NCBI RefSeq assembly: GCF_003945345.1
Contig: NZ_AP019308.1
Coordinates: forward strand, 5,632,501-5,696,500
Length of the DNA: 64,000 nucleotides
Direction: 5' to 3'
DNA from: Paenibacillus baekrokdamisoli
GTDB lineage: Bacteria; Bacillota; Bacilli; Paenibacillales; Paenibacillaceae
This document shows positions 9,941 through 17,008 of this stretch, piece by piece. How positions within the stretch are numbered: position 1 is the stretch's first letter; every line of letters begins with the position of its first letter. A program made the translations under genes and the position numbers. Under the pieces are notes generated by a model. That model searched no databases and was not told the origin of the DNA. It saw nothing but the letters and a program-made list of their open reading frames with translations.

Positions 9941-9993
9941 TAAGATATTCGTAAGAATTAGGCAACAAAAATGATAAGGATCAGGGCTACAAT
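9941..9993 (+). promoter_or_regulatory. Promoter with 11-bp direct repeats ahead of the ABC exporter
   Basis: TAAGAT at 9941 and TAAGAA at 9952 lie exactly 11 bp apart, with a weaker third unit (CAACAA) at 9963. A TACAAT -10 box lies at 9988, 36 bp after the second unit. Tandem repeats at one helical turn are the usual binding pattern of OmpR-family regulators. The same arrangement and spacing recur at 11887-11939. Confidence 0.6.
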
Positions 9994-10030
9994 GATCTTA
10001 AGCAAGTTAATAGGGGGGAGCTAAGGCCAA

Positions 10031-10954
10031 GTGAGCTATATCGTGAGTACTCGTCATGTTAGCAAGGTATATAAGGGTAAAGAAGTGGTATCGGATGTGA
10101 GCTTGAACGTTGCCAGAGGGCAGATTTACGGCTTTCTCGGTCCTAACGGAGCTGGTAAAACGACCTTAATGCGAATGCTCCTGAATATTGTAAAACCGGA
10201 CAGCGGTGAAATTGAAATATTCGGGGAGCTGCTGAAGCCGACTTCCGTTGAATTATTTAAGCGGATCGGCAGCATCATCGAATATCCGGTCTTTTATGAG
10301 AAATTGACAGCCCAAGAAAACATGGAGCTGCATTGCGAGTATATGGGTTTGCATAATAAAAAGGCCATTGGTGAAGCGCTGGACATGGTTAAGCTGTCCG
10401 CGATCGACGGCAAAGCAGTAGGCCAATTCTCGCTCGGTATGAAGCAGCGGCTCGGACTGGCCCGGGCAATTGTAACTAAGCCGGAGCTGCTCATTCTCGA
10501 TGAGCCGATTAATGGATTGGACCCTGTAGGCATTAAGGAATTTAGAAGCTTGTTCCGCATGCTGAGTAAGGAGTTCCGCATGACACTGTTTATTTCGAGT
10601 CATTTGCTTAGCGAAATTGAACAGGTTGCTGATACCATAGGTATCATTCAGAATGGCAAATTAATGGACGAAGTAACGATGAATGATATCCGTAACCGCA
10701 ATACGGATTATTTAGAAGTGGTTACAGCGCAATGCAAGCAGGCTGTATTTGTGCTGGAAAATCAGCTCAAGATCCGCAATTTCCGGGTTATCGGCGAGGA
10801 CACGATCCGTATCTATGAGTCAGGTATCCCACAGCCGGAAGTGACAAAAGCGCTGGTAATGAATGATGTGTCCATCATATCCATCAATCATAAACATACC
10901 TCTCTTGAGGAATATTTCATGCATCAAATCGATGGCGGTGAGAAATATGATTAA
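10031..10954 (+). CDS. ABC transporter ATPase, BcrA-like
   Basis: ATPase of 307 residues from the antibiotic/lantibiotic-export (BcrA/CcmA-like) branch. Walker A is GPNGAGKTT (about residues 39-47), the signature is FSLGMKQRLGLARA, Walker B is LLILDEPINGLD, and the H-loop is ISSHLLSEIEQ. A C-terminal extension of about 90 residues follows, as in BcrA proteins. GTG 10031 follows a GGGGGGAG site. The permease gene overlaps its 3' end by 8 bp. With the neighbouring two-component pair this suggests defence against cell-envelope antibiotics; the substrate is not readable from sequence. Confidence 0.92.
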   Translation: MSYIVSTRHVSKVYKGKEVVSDVSLNVARGQIYGFLGPNGAGKTTLMRMLLNIVKPDSGEIEIFGELLKPTSVELFKRIGSIIEYPVFYEKLTAQENMELHCEYMGLHNKKAIGEALDMVKLSAIDGKAVGQFSLGMKQRLGLARAIVTKPELLILDEPINGLDPVGIKEFRSLFRMLSKEFRMTLFISSHLLSEIEQVADTIGIIQNGKLMDEVTMNDIRNRNTDYLEVVTAQCKQAVFVLENQLKIRNFRVIGEDTIRIYESGIPQPEVTKALVMNDVSIISINHKHTSLEEYFMHQIDGGEKYD

Positions 10955-11633
10955 ATTAATCAAGCTGGAAATGAAAAAGCATAAGTTTGGCTGGTACTGG
11001 AGAGGAGCAGCGATTGCCAACCTGCTCATCATTGTCTTATTATGGCTGATTCCTTTCACAGCAGATGACGGGGCCTCGTTTGCCAATTTTGAAGGAGTCT
11101 ATACATCGATGGGATTGATAGTTAGGGCCACGTTTACCGTTTTTGCATCCGTACTGATCAGCAGACTGATTATTGATGAGTACAAGAACAAGACGGTTAC
11201 TGTGCTGTTCACCTATCCCGTTCCACGGAAGAAGCTGATTGCAGCTAAACTCGTTCTAATCATGGGGATGACGTTGTTCACCAATCTAGCTTCGTTGGTT
11301 GTAATAGCCACAGCCTTCAATATCATTAATGCCTATTTTGATTTCTTTCCAGGAACGCAATCGTTAGATGTTCTGATAGAACAAGGTTTCCGCCTCTTCA
11401 TTCACGCGATCTCTGCAGCCGGAGTAGGCTTGATTCCATTGTACTTCGGGATGCGAAAGAAATCAGTCTCCTCAACAATTGTATCTTCGATTCTGCTCGC
11501 GGCAGTTATCAACTCCAATAATAATGACTTCTCACTCGGCTCGTTTCTCAGCGTATCGATTACGCTCGCCGTTATTGGCATCCTGATTGCTTACCTGTCA
11601 TTCCGAAATATAGATCGGACGGATCTTATCTAA
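10947..11633 (+). CDS. ABC transporter permease, ABC-2 type
   Basis: Membrane protein of about 228 residues with six hydrophobic segments and the short cytoplasmic N-terminus (IKLIKLEMKKHKF) of BcrB/lantibiotic-immunity permeases. ATG 10947 follows a GGTGAG site. The frame is open further upstream inside the ATPase gene, with an in-frame ATG at 10932. It pairs with the upstream ATPase as an exporter or immunity pump. Confidence 0.88.
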   Translation: MIKLIKLEMKKHKFGWYWRGAAIANLLIIVLLWLIPFTADDGASFANFEGVYTSMGLIVRATFTVFASVLISRLIIDEYKNKTVTVLFTYPVPRKKLIAAKLVLIMGMTLFTNLASLVVIATAFNIINAYFDFFPGTQSLDVLIEQGFRLFIHAISAAGVGLIPLYFGMRKKSVSSTIVSSILLAAVINSNNNDFSLGSFLSVSITLAVIGILIAYLSFRNIDRTDLI

Positions 11634-11674
11634 GAGATTGCTAGGTTGCGATCACTTCCACCGTGTTATATGCT

Positions 11675-11712
11675 TGCCTGCTTTGGCCAGTCCAAAGACA
11701 GGCTTGTTGTTT
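11675..11712 (+). terminator. Terminator after the ABC exporter
   Basis: GCCTG-TTTGG pairs with CCAAA-CAGGC around a short loop, with one internal mismatch, followed by a T-rich run. It ends the exporter transcript, so the following genes need the promoter at about 11934. Confidence 0.7.
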
Positions 11713-11886
11713 GTATTACGACGTAATAACGCCATCTCGCGGTTCCTATACAGCCTCCTTCTCCTGTTCTTCATGCCATTGAAAGAGGAAGCATACTTCA
11801 GCCTGACTGCGCTCGGGTATTTTGGTATGCCTATTCATTCTTGCCAGCAAAGCAATCAAAATCGGGTTTACGAGGTTGTTAGTACT

Positions 11887-11939
11887 TAAGAAACTCGTAA
11901 GAACTGAGTAAGAGAAAAGAGAAACTTATTTTATACAAT
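11887..11939 (+). promoter_or_regulatory. Promoter with triple 11-bp direct repeats ahead of the YkoP-like gene
   Basis: TAAGAA (11887), TAAGAA (11898) and TAAGAG (11909) are spaced exactly 11 bp. A TACAAT -10 lies at 11934, 36 bp from the central repeat, the same distance as in the exporter promoter. Position over the expected -35 suits an activator. The OmpR-type regulator at 8277 is the obvious candidate. Confidence 0.6.
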
Positions 11940-11989
11940 TTAAACAGAGAGAGAACATCGAATACGGCTCGTCATAGGGAGAGAGAAAC

Positions 11990-12592
11990 ATGGCAATTTT
12001 AAACGCAATGAGCATGGTATCAAGAACAGGCATGCAGTCGGCATGGATGGCCTGGGAAGGTTTATTTGATCAAATTACTCGGATAAGAAGTGAATCCGTT
12101 ACACAGTATGGGATATGCAAGCTAGTGATTAGACAGCATCATGGAAAGAGCATAGCCTGTGACAAAGGGTACTGGATACACGAAGGAGACTGGGTGGGAG
12201 AGCTGCATCTGGATAACCGGCAGGTATTGGAACTATCGCGTTCGATCGGACCGGATCGTGCAGCATTAATGACGGCACGGATGCTGCGCAAATCACTTCA
12301 GCAGATCAGCTATGCCATGGTGCATAATCCTGGGCTGTGGAAGGTGCAGGCTTTAACAGGCATCACGCTGCTTCATAGAGGAATCATTCACGGATTAGGC
12401 TTTGAGCTGCACCCTATGGAATCAAGATGGCTCAGAGTTTGGACGACCTACTATCTCAGATTCCTGCTTCGGATCCTGCATCCGGTAGGTAAACAGCGTA
12501 TGAAGCAGAGTGCTTCGAAGCTCGTTCCCATGAAGCTGATGATAACAAGACAGGCTCTGCTAAATCGTTACTGGAAAGAAATGCAGCTATGA
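11990..12592 (+). CDS. YkoP-like protein of unknown function
   Basis: Soluble basic protein of 200 residues resembling the YkoP-like family found next to, or fused with, polysaccharide deacetylases in Bacillales. No catalytic motif is recognised. It contains CDKGYWIHEGDWVGELHLDN, an alternating beta-rich stretch, then helical segments with many Arg, Trp and Leu. ATG 11990 follows an AGGGAGAG site. The last codon overlaps the deacetylase start (ATGA), so the two are translationally coupled and probably work together on the cell surface. Confidence 0.7.
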   Translation: MAILNAMSMVSRTGMQSAWMAWEGLFDQITRIRSESVTQYGICKLVIRQHHGKSIACDKGYWIHEGDWVGELHLDNRQVLELSRSIGPDRAALMTARMLRKSLQQISYAMVHNPGLWKVQALTGITLLHRGIIHGLGFELHPMESRWLRVWTTYYLRFLLRILHPVGKQRMKQSASKLVPMKLMITRQALLNRYWKEMQL

Positions 12593-13374
12593 GTCCCGCG
12601 ATGCTCGTCCTGCTCATACTTTGTGTCGTTGTCTACATGTTGATTCCATATGTCCTGTCGAGAGTATGCGGTCTTGGTGTTTACCGACGCGGAAAGAATA
12701 GGCAGGAGAAGGAGTTCGCCTTCACTTTCGATGACGGCCCTGACCCCTGCTATACACCAGAACTGTTGGATTTGCTAAAGCAATACGGTGTGAAAGCGAC
12801 CTTCTTTGTTCTTGGCAGTAAAGCCGAAAGGTATCCCGAATTGATATGGCGTATGCATGAGGAGGGACATCAAATTGGCATTCACAACTATACACATACC
12901 TGTAACTGGATGCTGACACCATGGGAAGTAAAGCATCAGCATGTGGGTCGCACCGCGGATATCATTGAGAGAATTACTGGAGAACGACCTACTTGCTATC
13001 GTCCACCGTGGGGATTGTTGAACATGGGTGATTTGCTTTTTCTGCGAAAATCATACCGCATCGTGGTTTGGTCCGTAATGGGTTGGGATTGGAAACGCCA
13101 AGATGATGCGGAGCCGTTGACTCAGCGGCTGCTAAGTAAGATTAAACCTGGAGCTATCGTATTGCTGCATGATAGCGGTGATACACCGGGAGCTGATGAG
13201 GAGGCACCAAGGCAAATGCTGAAGGCGCTGCAGACGGTACTTCAAGTGCTTCAGCACAAGGGATATCAATACATGCGTACAGATAAACTTTTGGAGTATA
13301 AAGCGGTTGAAGGATATGCAATGAATCAGACGATTCATCCTGCAAAACACATAAAATCCCGGGTGTATGAATAA
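12589..13374 (+). CDS. Membrane-anchored polysaccharide deacetylase (NodB domain)
   Basis: Carbohydrate esterase family 4-type enzyme of 261 residues. An N-terminal membrane segment (residues 4-24) anchors it outside the cell. The NodB motifs are all present: TFDDGPDP with catalytic and metal Asp, HNYTH with the two metal His, RPPWG, the WSVMGWDW loop and IVLLHD with the late catalytic His. It would remove acetyl groups from peptidoglycan or another N-acetylated polymer, a known resistance strategy against lysozyme. The ATGA overlap with the YkoP-like gene and the shared promoter architecture place it under the same two-component control as the exporter (inference). Confidence 0.92.
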   Translation: MSPAMLVLLILCVVVYMLIPYVLSRVCGLGVYRRGKNRQEKEFAFTFDDGPDPCYTPELLDLLKQYGVKATFFVLGSKAERYPELIWRMHEEGHQIGIHNYTHTCNWMLTPWEVKHQHVGRTADIIERITGERPTCYRPPWGLLNMGDLLFLRKSYRIVVWSVMGWDWKRQDDAEPLTQRLLSKIKPGAIVLLHDSGDTPGADEEAPRQMLKALQTVLQVLQHKGYQYMRTDKLLEYKAVEGYAMNQTIHPAKHIKSRVYE

Positions 13375-13387
13375 CCCCGGGATTTTT
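13353..13387. terminator. Bidirectional terminator between convergent genes
   Basis: AAATCCCGGG and CCCGGGATTT form the stem, flanked by A and T tracts on both sides. It covers the deacetylase stop codon and would also serve the convergent DUF2752 gene. Confidence 0.8.
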
Positions 13388-13469
13388 GCTCATATGATCT
13401 TGACGGTGGGCGAACACGATATCACTGGAGTCGTGGCTGCTTGTGAATTTCAGGAGAACTTTAGGTTTA

Positions 13470-13898
13470 CTAACGGACTGTCGTGGGAGCCAACCAATCA
13501 AAGTTCGGAATATTCCTCAGTAATCCAAATGAAAGGGTCAAGATCAGCATTATAGCCATAATTCCGCTGCTTATAAGCCGCATTTGCTTCTTTTTTGTAA
13601 CGAAGTACATCGCATACAAAGGAAGTAAGATAAATACTAAGGGGTTGTATCTAAAGGCTTGAACAAAATCTAAACTCAGCAAGGAAATAACAACTCTCGT
13701 TATCCCACATCCTGGACAAAAAAAACCAGTTAACTCGTGAAAAGCACAAGGAACACCGATGTTCGTCACTGGTAACCATACTTTTAGGTAAAATAACCCT
13801 CCTACGCCAAGCGAGACACCCCAAAATAGTTTGGGGTGTCTCTTAGGATCAAGCGCAAGCTTAAGCGAGTCTATTAACATCTGATTGAACCAAAGCAT
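13470..13898 (-). CDS. DUF2752 membrane protein
   Basis: Small membrane protein of 142 residues with three to four hydrophobic segments and the family signature FFCPGCGITRVV (Cys-Pro-Gly-Cys-Gly). Function unknown. Starts at ATG 13898 and 13880 are both possible and neither has a clear ribosome site; the first overlaps the upstream gene by 38 bp, suggesting coupling. DUF2752 genes are often paired with small DUF4234/CD225-like membrane proteins, as here. Confidence 0.8.
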   Translation of the reverse strand: MLWFNQMLIDSLKLALDPKRHPKLFWGVSLGVGGLFYLKVWLPVTNIGVPCAFHELTGFFCPGCGITRVVISLLSLDFVQAFRYNPLVFILLPLYAMYFVTKKKQMRLISSGIMAIMLILTLSFGLLRNIPNFDWLAPTTVR

Positions 13899-14199
13899 AG
13901 GTTACGATACTCAGACCGAAGAATGTAAGAATAAGGTAAAGAACCGAATTGTCTGATACCAATAGGCCGCGTTGTCTTTGTGCATCTGCGACTTGCTGAC
14001 CTACTTGATAGGCCCAAATGAAACTCCATATCCCACATGTGACCAATGTTAGAAGGAAATGCTTTCCTCCCGTAAATGAGGAATCTCCACTCGCTTCGCC
14101 GACTTCATTGGTTAAAACAATAAACCAATATATACTATAGATGCCGCATGTGATTATTGATAAAATAATTGCTAACGCGATACTCCTCTGACTACCCAT
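13861..14199 (-). CDS. DUF4234-like small membrane protein
   Basis: Protein of about 112 residues with three hydrophobic segments and the repeated motif ITCGIYSIYWF / VTCGIWSFIWAYQVG typical of DUF4234. ATG 14199 follows GGAGAG at 8 nt; the frame is open 63 bp further upstream but lacks a ribosome site. Its 3' end overlaps the DUF2752 gene. Role unknown. Confidence 0.78.
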   Translation of the reverse strand: MGSQRSIALAIILSIITCGIYSIYWFIVLTNEVGEASGDSSFTGGKHFLLTLVTCGIWSFIWAYQVGQQVADAQRQRGLLVSDNSVLYLILTFFGLSIVTYALVQSDVNRLA

Positions 14200-14549
14200 T
14201 ACACACTCTCCTATTAATATATGTATTGCTAGATCATAAAGCAGGCCTGAAATCAAACTCACGGAACATAATAACAGATCACCAATCGAATTCGTCCGGC
14301 TAAAATATTTTTAGTGAGTATCTGACAGGATATGAAAAAAATCGACAATATTATCATAATAAAATAGGAGTTTATATACAAGACAATAATTGATATTGAT
14401 AATAGTTTTACTGGAAAAGCGGAGATTCCGCGAAACTGCACCACTCATCAAACAATAAGACGGTTTGTTCATTTTGAGTATGATCTCCTGCTTATTGCTA
14501 CTTTTATTTCGATTGTTTTTAGATGCTCGTTAAGGACCGCGTTCTGTAG

Positions 14550-14606
14550 AACAATCGAAAAAACATTCAATAGCGATGTCGCCATTGAATGTTTTTTTTG
14601 ATTGTT
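14550..14606. terminator. Long inverted repeat, terminator-like
   Basis: Arms of about 28 bp (AACAATC, an A/T run, CATTCAAT, GCGA) pair almost completely across a very short loop, with one bulge and two mismatches. T8 follows the inner stem on the plus strand and A6 precedes it, so it could terminate in both directions. No adjacent gene clearly needs it, so it may be what remains of a small element. Confidence 0.55.
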
Positions 14607-14652
14607 GTTGACCTAATGTTCCTACACTATTGTGGCCGTTCGCCATCAGATG

Positions 14653-14857
14653 TCATTCGATCGCCTCCCCGGGTCCTCCCGGATCTCCGCTTCTGCCTAC
14701 GGTCACCCCTGATTCATTTAGCCGGGATACGAAGGTTGGAATCTGGAACTCAACCACCTTCGTCCCGTCCTTATCTTCACTGCCGTTGTATAAAGGCAGT
14801 TAGCTTCGCTACCGGTCGATGTTCCTCCCAAGTGAGGTTGTAGGTAGCATCTTTTTT
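14653..14857 (-). pseudogene. Decayed coding remnant, or a structured RNA on the opposite strand
   Basis: Minus-strand frame A encodes a protein-like stretch ending TWEEHRPVAKLTAFIQRQ at a TGA (14777-14779). Frame B, shifted by one base, continues with EDKDGTKVVEFQIPTFVSRL and ends at 14653. A single indel would join them into about 67 residues; there is no start codon. I do not recognise the family. The plus strand alternatively folds into successive hairpins (arms ACGAAGG/CCTTCGT, CTGCC/GGCAG, GATG/CATC) and ends in T8, as a small RNA would. The sequence alone does not decide between these. Confidence 0.35.
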
Positions 14858-15186
14858 TTAACCTGGTGTGCTGACGAACAAGGACTGATAACAGGATTTA
14901 CAAACCGAATTGCTGCTTATGAGGCTGGAAAAGACAGTCATAGCTTATAAATATAGTCACGGTTTGCCACAAGACCTGCCTCGATAGAACTAGATACTGT
15001 TATTTGAAGGGTACAGGACATACCGAATAAGGTAAGTTCATAGTAACTTTTAGTTAACTGTGTAGACTACAATCACGAATACTAAAACAAATCATAACAT
15101 ATACTGTTACTTGAATCTGTAACAATACCCTGTTGAGGTTATATTACAGTTCTAAAGTTAATATACATGAGGAAAACTTAAACCAT

Positions 15187-15423
15187 ATGGATAGAAGGGG
15201 GCATATACCCACCTTGAGGCATTCTGTATATTTATGTTGTCAAAACCCTGAGTGCTCAAATGATGAAGTCCTTTTTGTATGTAGTGCTTTAAATGAAGAA
15301 TCATCAGATGATACAGCAAATTACTACAATTTCAACTCACAAAAAATATGCCACGCTTGTAAAGAAAAAATCATTTACTTCTCAGCACCAGAGAATAGAA
15401 ATAGCCCCCTATTCAAAGAATAG
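15187..15423 (+). CDS. Small zinc-ribbon-like protein, unknown function
   Basis: Possible protein of 78 residues with paired cysteines: YLCCQNPEC in the first third and KICHACKEK in the second, a layout typical of a zinc ribbon. ATG 15187 follows GAGG at about 12 nt; the frame is open upstream to TTG 15133. A hairpin with a weak T tract immediately follows and overlaps its 3' end, which supports a real transcript. It is alone in an AT-rich patch next to the PemK-like gene. No homologue recognised. Confidence 0.5.
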   Translation: MDRRGHIPTLRHSVYLCCQNPECSNDEVLFVCSALNEESSDDTANYYNFNSQKICHACKEKIIYFSAPENRNSPLFKE

Positions 15424-15434
15424 GGGGTTATTTC
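15400..15434 (+). terminator. Terminator of the zinc-ribbon gene
   Basis: CCCCCTATTC pairs perfectly with GAATAGGGGG across a 3-nt loop, followed by TTATTT. It overlaps the stop codon of the small gene and could act on both strands. Confidence 0.65.
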
Positions 15435-15537
15435 TACAGCCGGGTCTATTACTAGACCTCTTTACCTGCAATGGCCTCTCGGCTCGGTTAAATACAGCAT
15501 ACAACTCAATACATAATTTGTCAATCCGCATTTTTAA

Positions 15538-16596
15538 TTACCCCGTTTGCACTGCTGGTGCTACCTGCTGTAGAAGTGCAGCATAAGCAGTATCTCTTAC
15601 CGCTGGACTTACCATTCTTATTGTTTTATCTGGATTTCTAATAGCCTTTGGTTTTATCCATTTTTTAAGCAAATCTTTTCGAGTTTCGCTAGATAATGTT
15701 GCTTTAGCGGGTCGTTTGTATAGAATATAGGTATTAGCATCATCTTCAACCATATAATCTATATGTGACCTTTGATCGCTTAATACTCGTACAACTCGGA
15801 ATAAGTGCTTATACTGCAATTCATGATCTTGAAATTCTGGTATCATAGTTTCATCTTCGTAAATAAACTCCTCGTATAATGTCTTTTTTCCATGCATTAA
15901 TACTTGAAGCCCTTCTTCAATTCTCCTTGCTTGTATTTCATCAATACGAGCATTACCGAAGCTACCGTTTGCTGGGTTTCTTGTGTGATAGTTCGCAATT
16001 CGTTTTCTGCTTACAGGTTGTATTTGATCTAATAGAACAACAGTTGAAGTTGATAACACTCCATGAACTGTATTATTAGGACCTAGAAACTTTGCAGGAC
16101 CAATATTAATATCATAGGCACTTTCAACAGTGCTGTCCATTTTAAAGCTAGTACAAGGTATTACCAAGACACGGTCATTAGAGTTCTCAACATGCCATAC
16201 TATAGCTGGGTGGTTCCCCTTATGTTCAGTTCCAAGTCCTGCAAAATCGACATGCACCATCATTCGCTTCTTTAAATGTACACGTGAAGCAGTTGGTCTC
16301 TTAGAGGAATCTGTAAATAAGGCAACTCTTTCGTAAATATCTTCTTTTGTGTATATTCCATCATCTCTAATTGATGAGATATTTTGAATTATACTTCTTA
16401 CAGTTTCATCCTTTACGATTTGAGACAAATGTTGTGAAGTTGATCTACGTTCTTGTAATGTTAATTCTTCGAGCTTTCTAACTAATGTAGTTAGCTGTGG
16501 CTCTGACAGAAGCATAATGAAGTTAGTTAGGAACTTCGTACGTTGCACCGGAGTCGATGCTAGATATTGGGTCAAAAAATCTTCAAGAGTAGGCAT
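15538..16596 (-). CDS. PemK/MazF-like protein with long N- and C-terminal extensions
   Basis: Protein of 352 residues, three times the size of a MazF toxin. Residues about 105-215 resemble the PemK/MazF fold: RMMVHVDFAGLGTEHKGNHP, then AIVWHVENSNDRVLVIPCTS and GVLSTSTVVLLDQIQPVSRKRI. In classical MazF the loop reads G-x-R-P with a catalytic Arg; here it is G-N-H-P. The first 100 residues are predicted helical and the last 130 mixed and basic; neither is recognised. No antitoxin-sized gene lies upstream or downstream on the same strand. ATG 16596 follows AAAGGGAG. The region is AT-richer than its surroundings and looks acquired. Confidence 0.65.
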   Translation of the reverse strand: MPTLEDFLTQYLASTPVQRTKFLTNFIMLLSEPQLTTLVRKLEELTLQERRSTSQHLSQIVKDETVRSIIQNISSIRDDGIYTKEDIYERVALFTDSSKRPTASRVHLKKRMMVHVDFAGLGTEHKGNHPAIVWHVENSNDRVLVIPCTSFKMDSTVESAYDINIGPAKFLGPNNTVHGVLSTSTVVLLDQIQPVSRKRIANYHTRNPANGSFGNARIDEIQARRIEEGLQVLMHGKKTLYEEFIYEDETMIPEFQDHELQYKHLFRVVRVLSDQRSHIDYMVEDDANTYILYKRPAKATLSSETRKDLLKKWIKPKAIRNPDKTIRMVSPAVRDTAYAALLQQVAPAVQTG

Positions 16597-16714
16597 ACTA
16601 TCTCCCTTTACAGTTTATCTTTAATACAAATTCTATCATAGACCTTACCAAATATACCATCATTACCTAAATTCCACTTTCGTCAAACCGTTGCCGTTAC
16701 TTATGGTAAGGTCC

Positions 16715-16732
16715 ACCGTACCACAAGTAACG
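16715..16732 (+). repeat. 18-bp dispersed repeat, copy 1
   Basis: ACCGTACCACAAGTAACG occurs here and again, exactly, at 30751-30768. In this copy the 13-bp right part also pairs, 12 of 13 bases, with an inverted copy 10 bp to its left (GTTACTTATGGTA), forming a hairpin. Both copies are intergenic. Nature unknown. Confidence 0.6.
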
Positions 16733-16932
16733 GTGAATTTATTAATTCTTAATCTTTATAAATAGGGCTTGGGAGAATTCAATTTAATTAAAATAAATGG
16801 TATTACAAAAAGTTAGTTGAAAAAAAGCTATGGGAGAGGCTAACTAATGGATTTTATTGTCCGTTTCGATGAATTAATTGAGGAAGGCTTACTTATTTCT
16901 TAATTTCCGGTTACGACAATCGTTATCAACTA

Positions 16933-16969
16933 TTAAAAGAGCCCTTAACCATATTGAGTTAAGGGCTCT
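16933..16969 (-). terminator. Terminator of the GntR-type regulator gene
   Basis: AGAGCCCTTAAC pairs with GTTAAGGGCTCT around an 8-nt loop; on the minus strand it is followed by TTTTAATA. It lies 40 bp after the regulator stop. Confidence 0.8.
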
Positions 16970-17008
16970 ATGACGTACTTCAGCTTATAACTGATAGTCG
17001 ATCATTCT

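Larger units (their letters stand above)
11634..11989 (+). other. Intergenic region, terminator plus promoter
   Basis: This 356-bp gap holds a rho-independent terminator (11675-11712) and a promoter with three 11-bp direct repeats (11887-11939). The stretch between shows an open frame (11638-11889) without a ribosome site, protein-like composition or recognisable motif. I see no real gene here. Confidence 0.6.
14200..15186. other. Gene-poor AT-rich accessory stretch
   Basis: No convincing intact gene lies between the DUF4234 gene and the zinc-ribbon gene. It holds a long inverted repeat (14550-14606) and a decayed coding or structured-RNA segment (14653-14857). From 14870 to 15130 I see nothing recognisable. 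An open frame at 14259-14444 on the minus strand has hydrophobic but low-complexity composition and no ribosome site. Confidence 0.55.
16597..17008. other. Intergenic region with repeat and terminator
   Basis: Contains a hairpin-forming dispersed repeat (16700-16732), an 18-codon plus-strand frame at 16847-16903 with a GGGAGAG ribosome site (probably a fragment), and the terminator of the GntR-type gene (16933-16969). No other gene seen. Confidence 0.5.

Noticed and set aside
11638..11889. 83-codon open frame after the ABC exporter
   Set aside because: It spans the exporter terminator and the next promoter, lacks a ribosome site and has no protein-like pattern.
14259..14444. 61-codon hydrophobic minus-strand frame
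   Set aside because: AT-rich DNA gives such Ile/Leu runs by chance; no ribosome site or family.
14589..14843. 84-codon plus-strand frame
   Set aside because: It starts inside the terminator T tract, and the opposite strand is more protein-like; kept only as a decayed or RNA segment.
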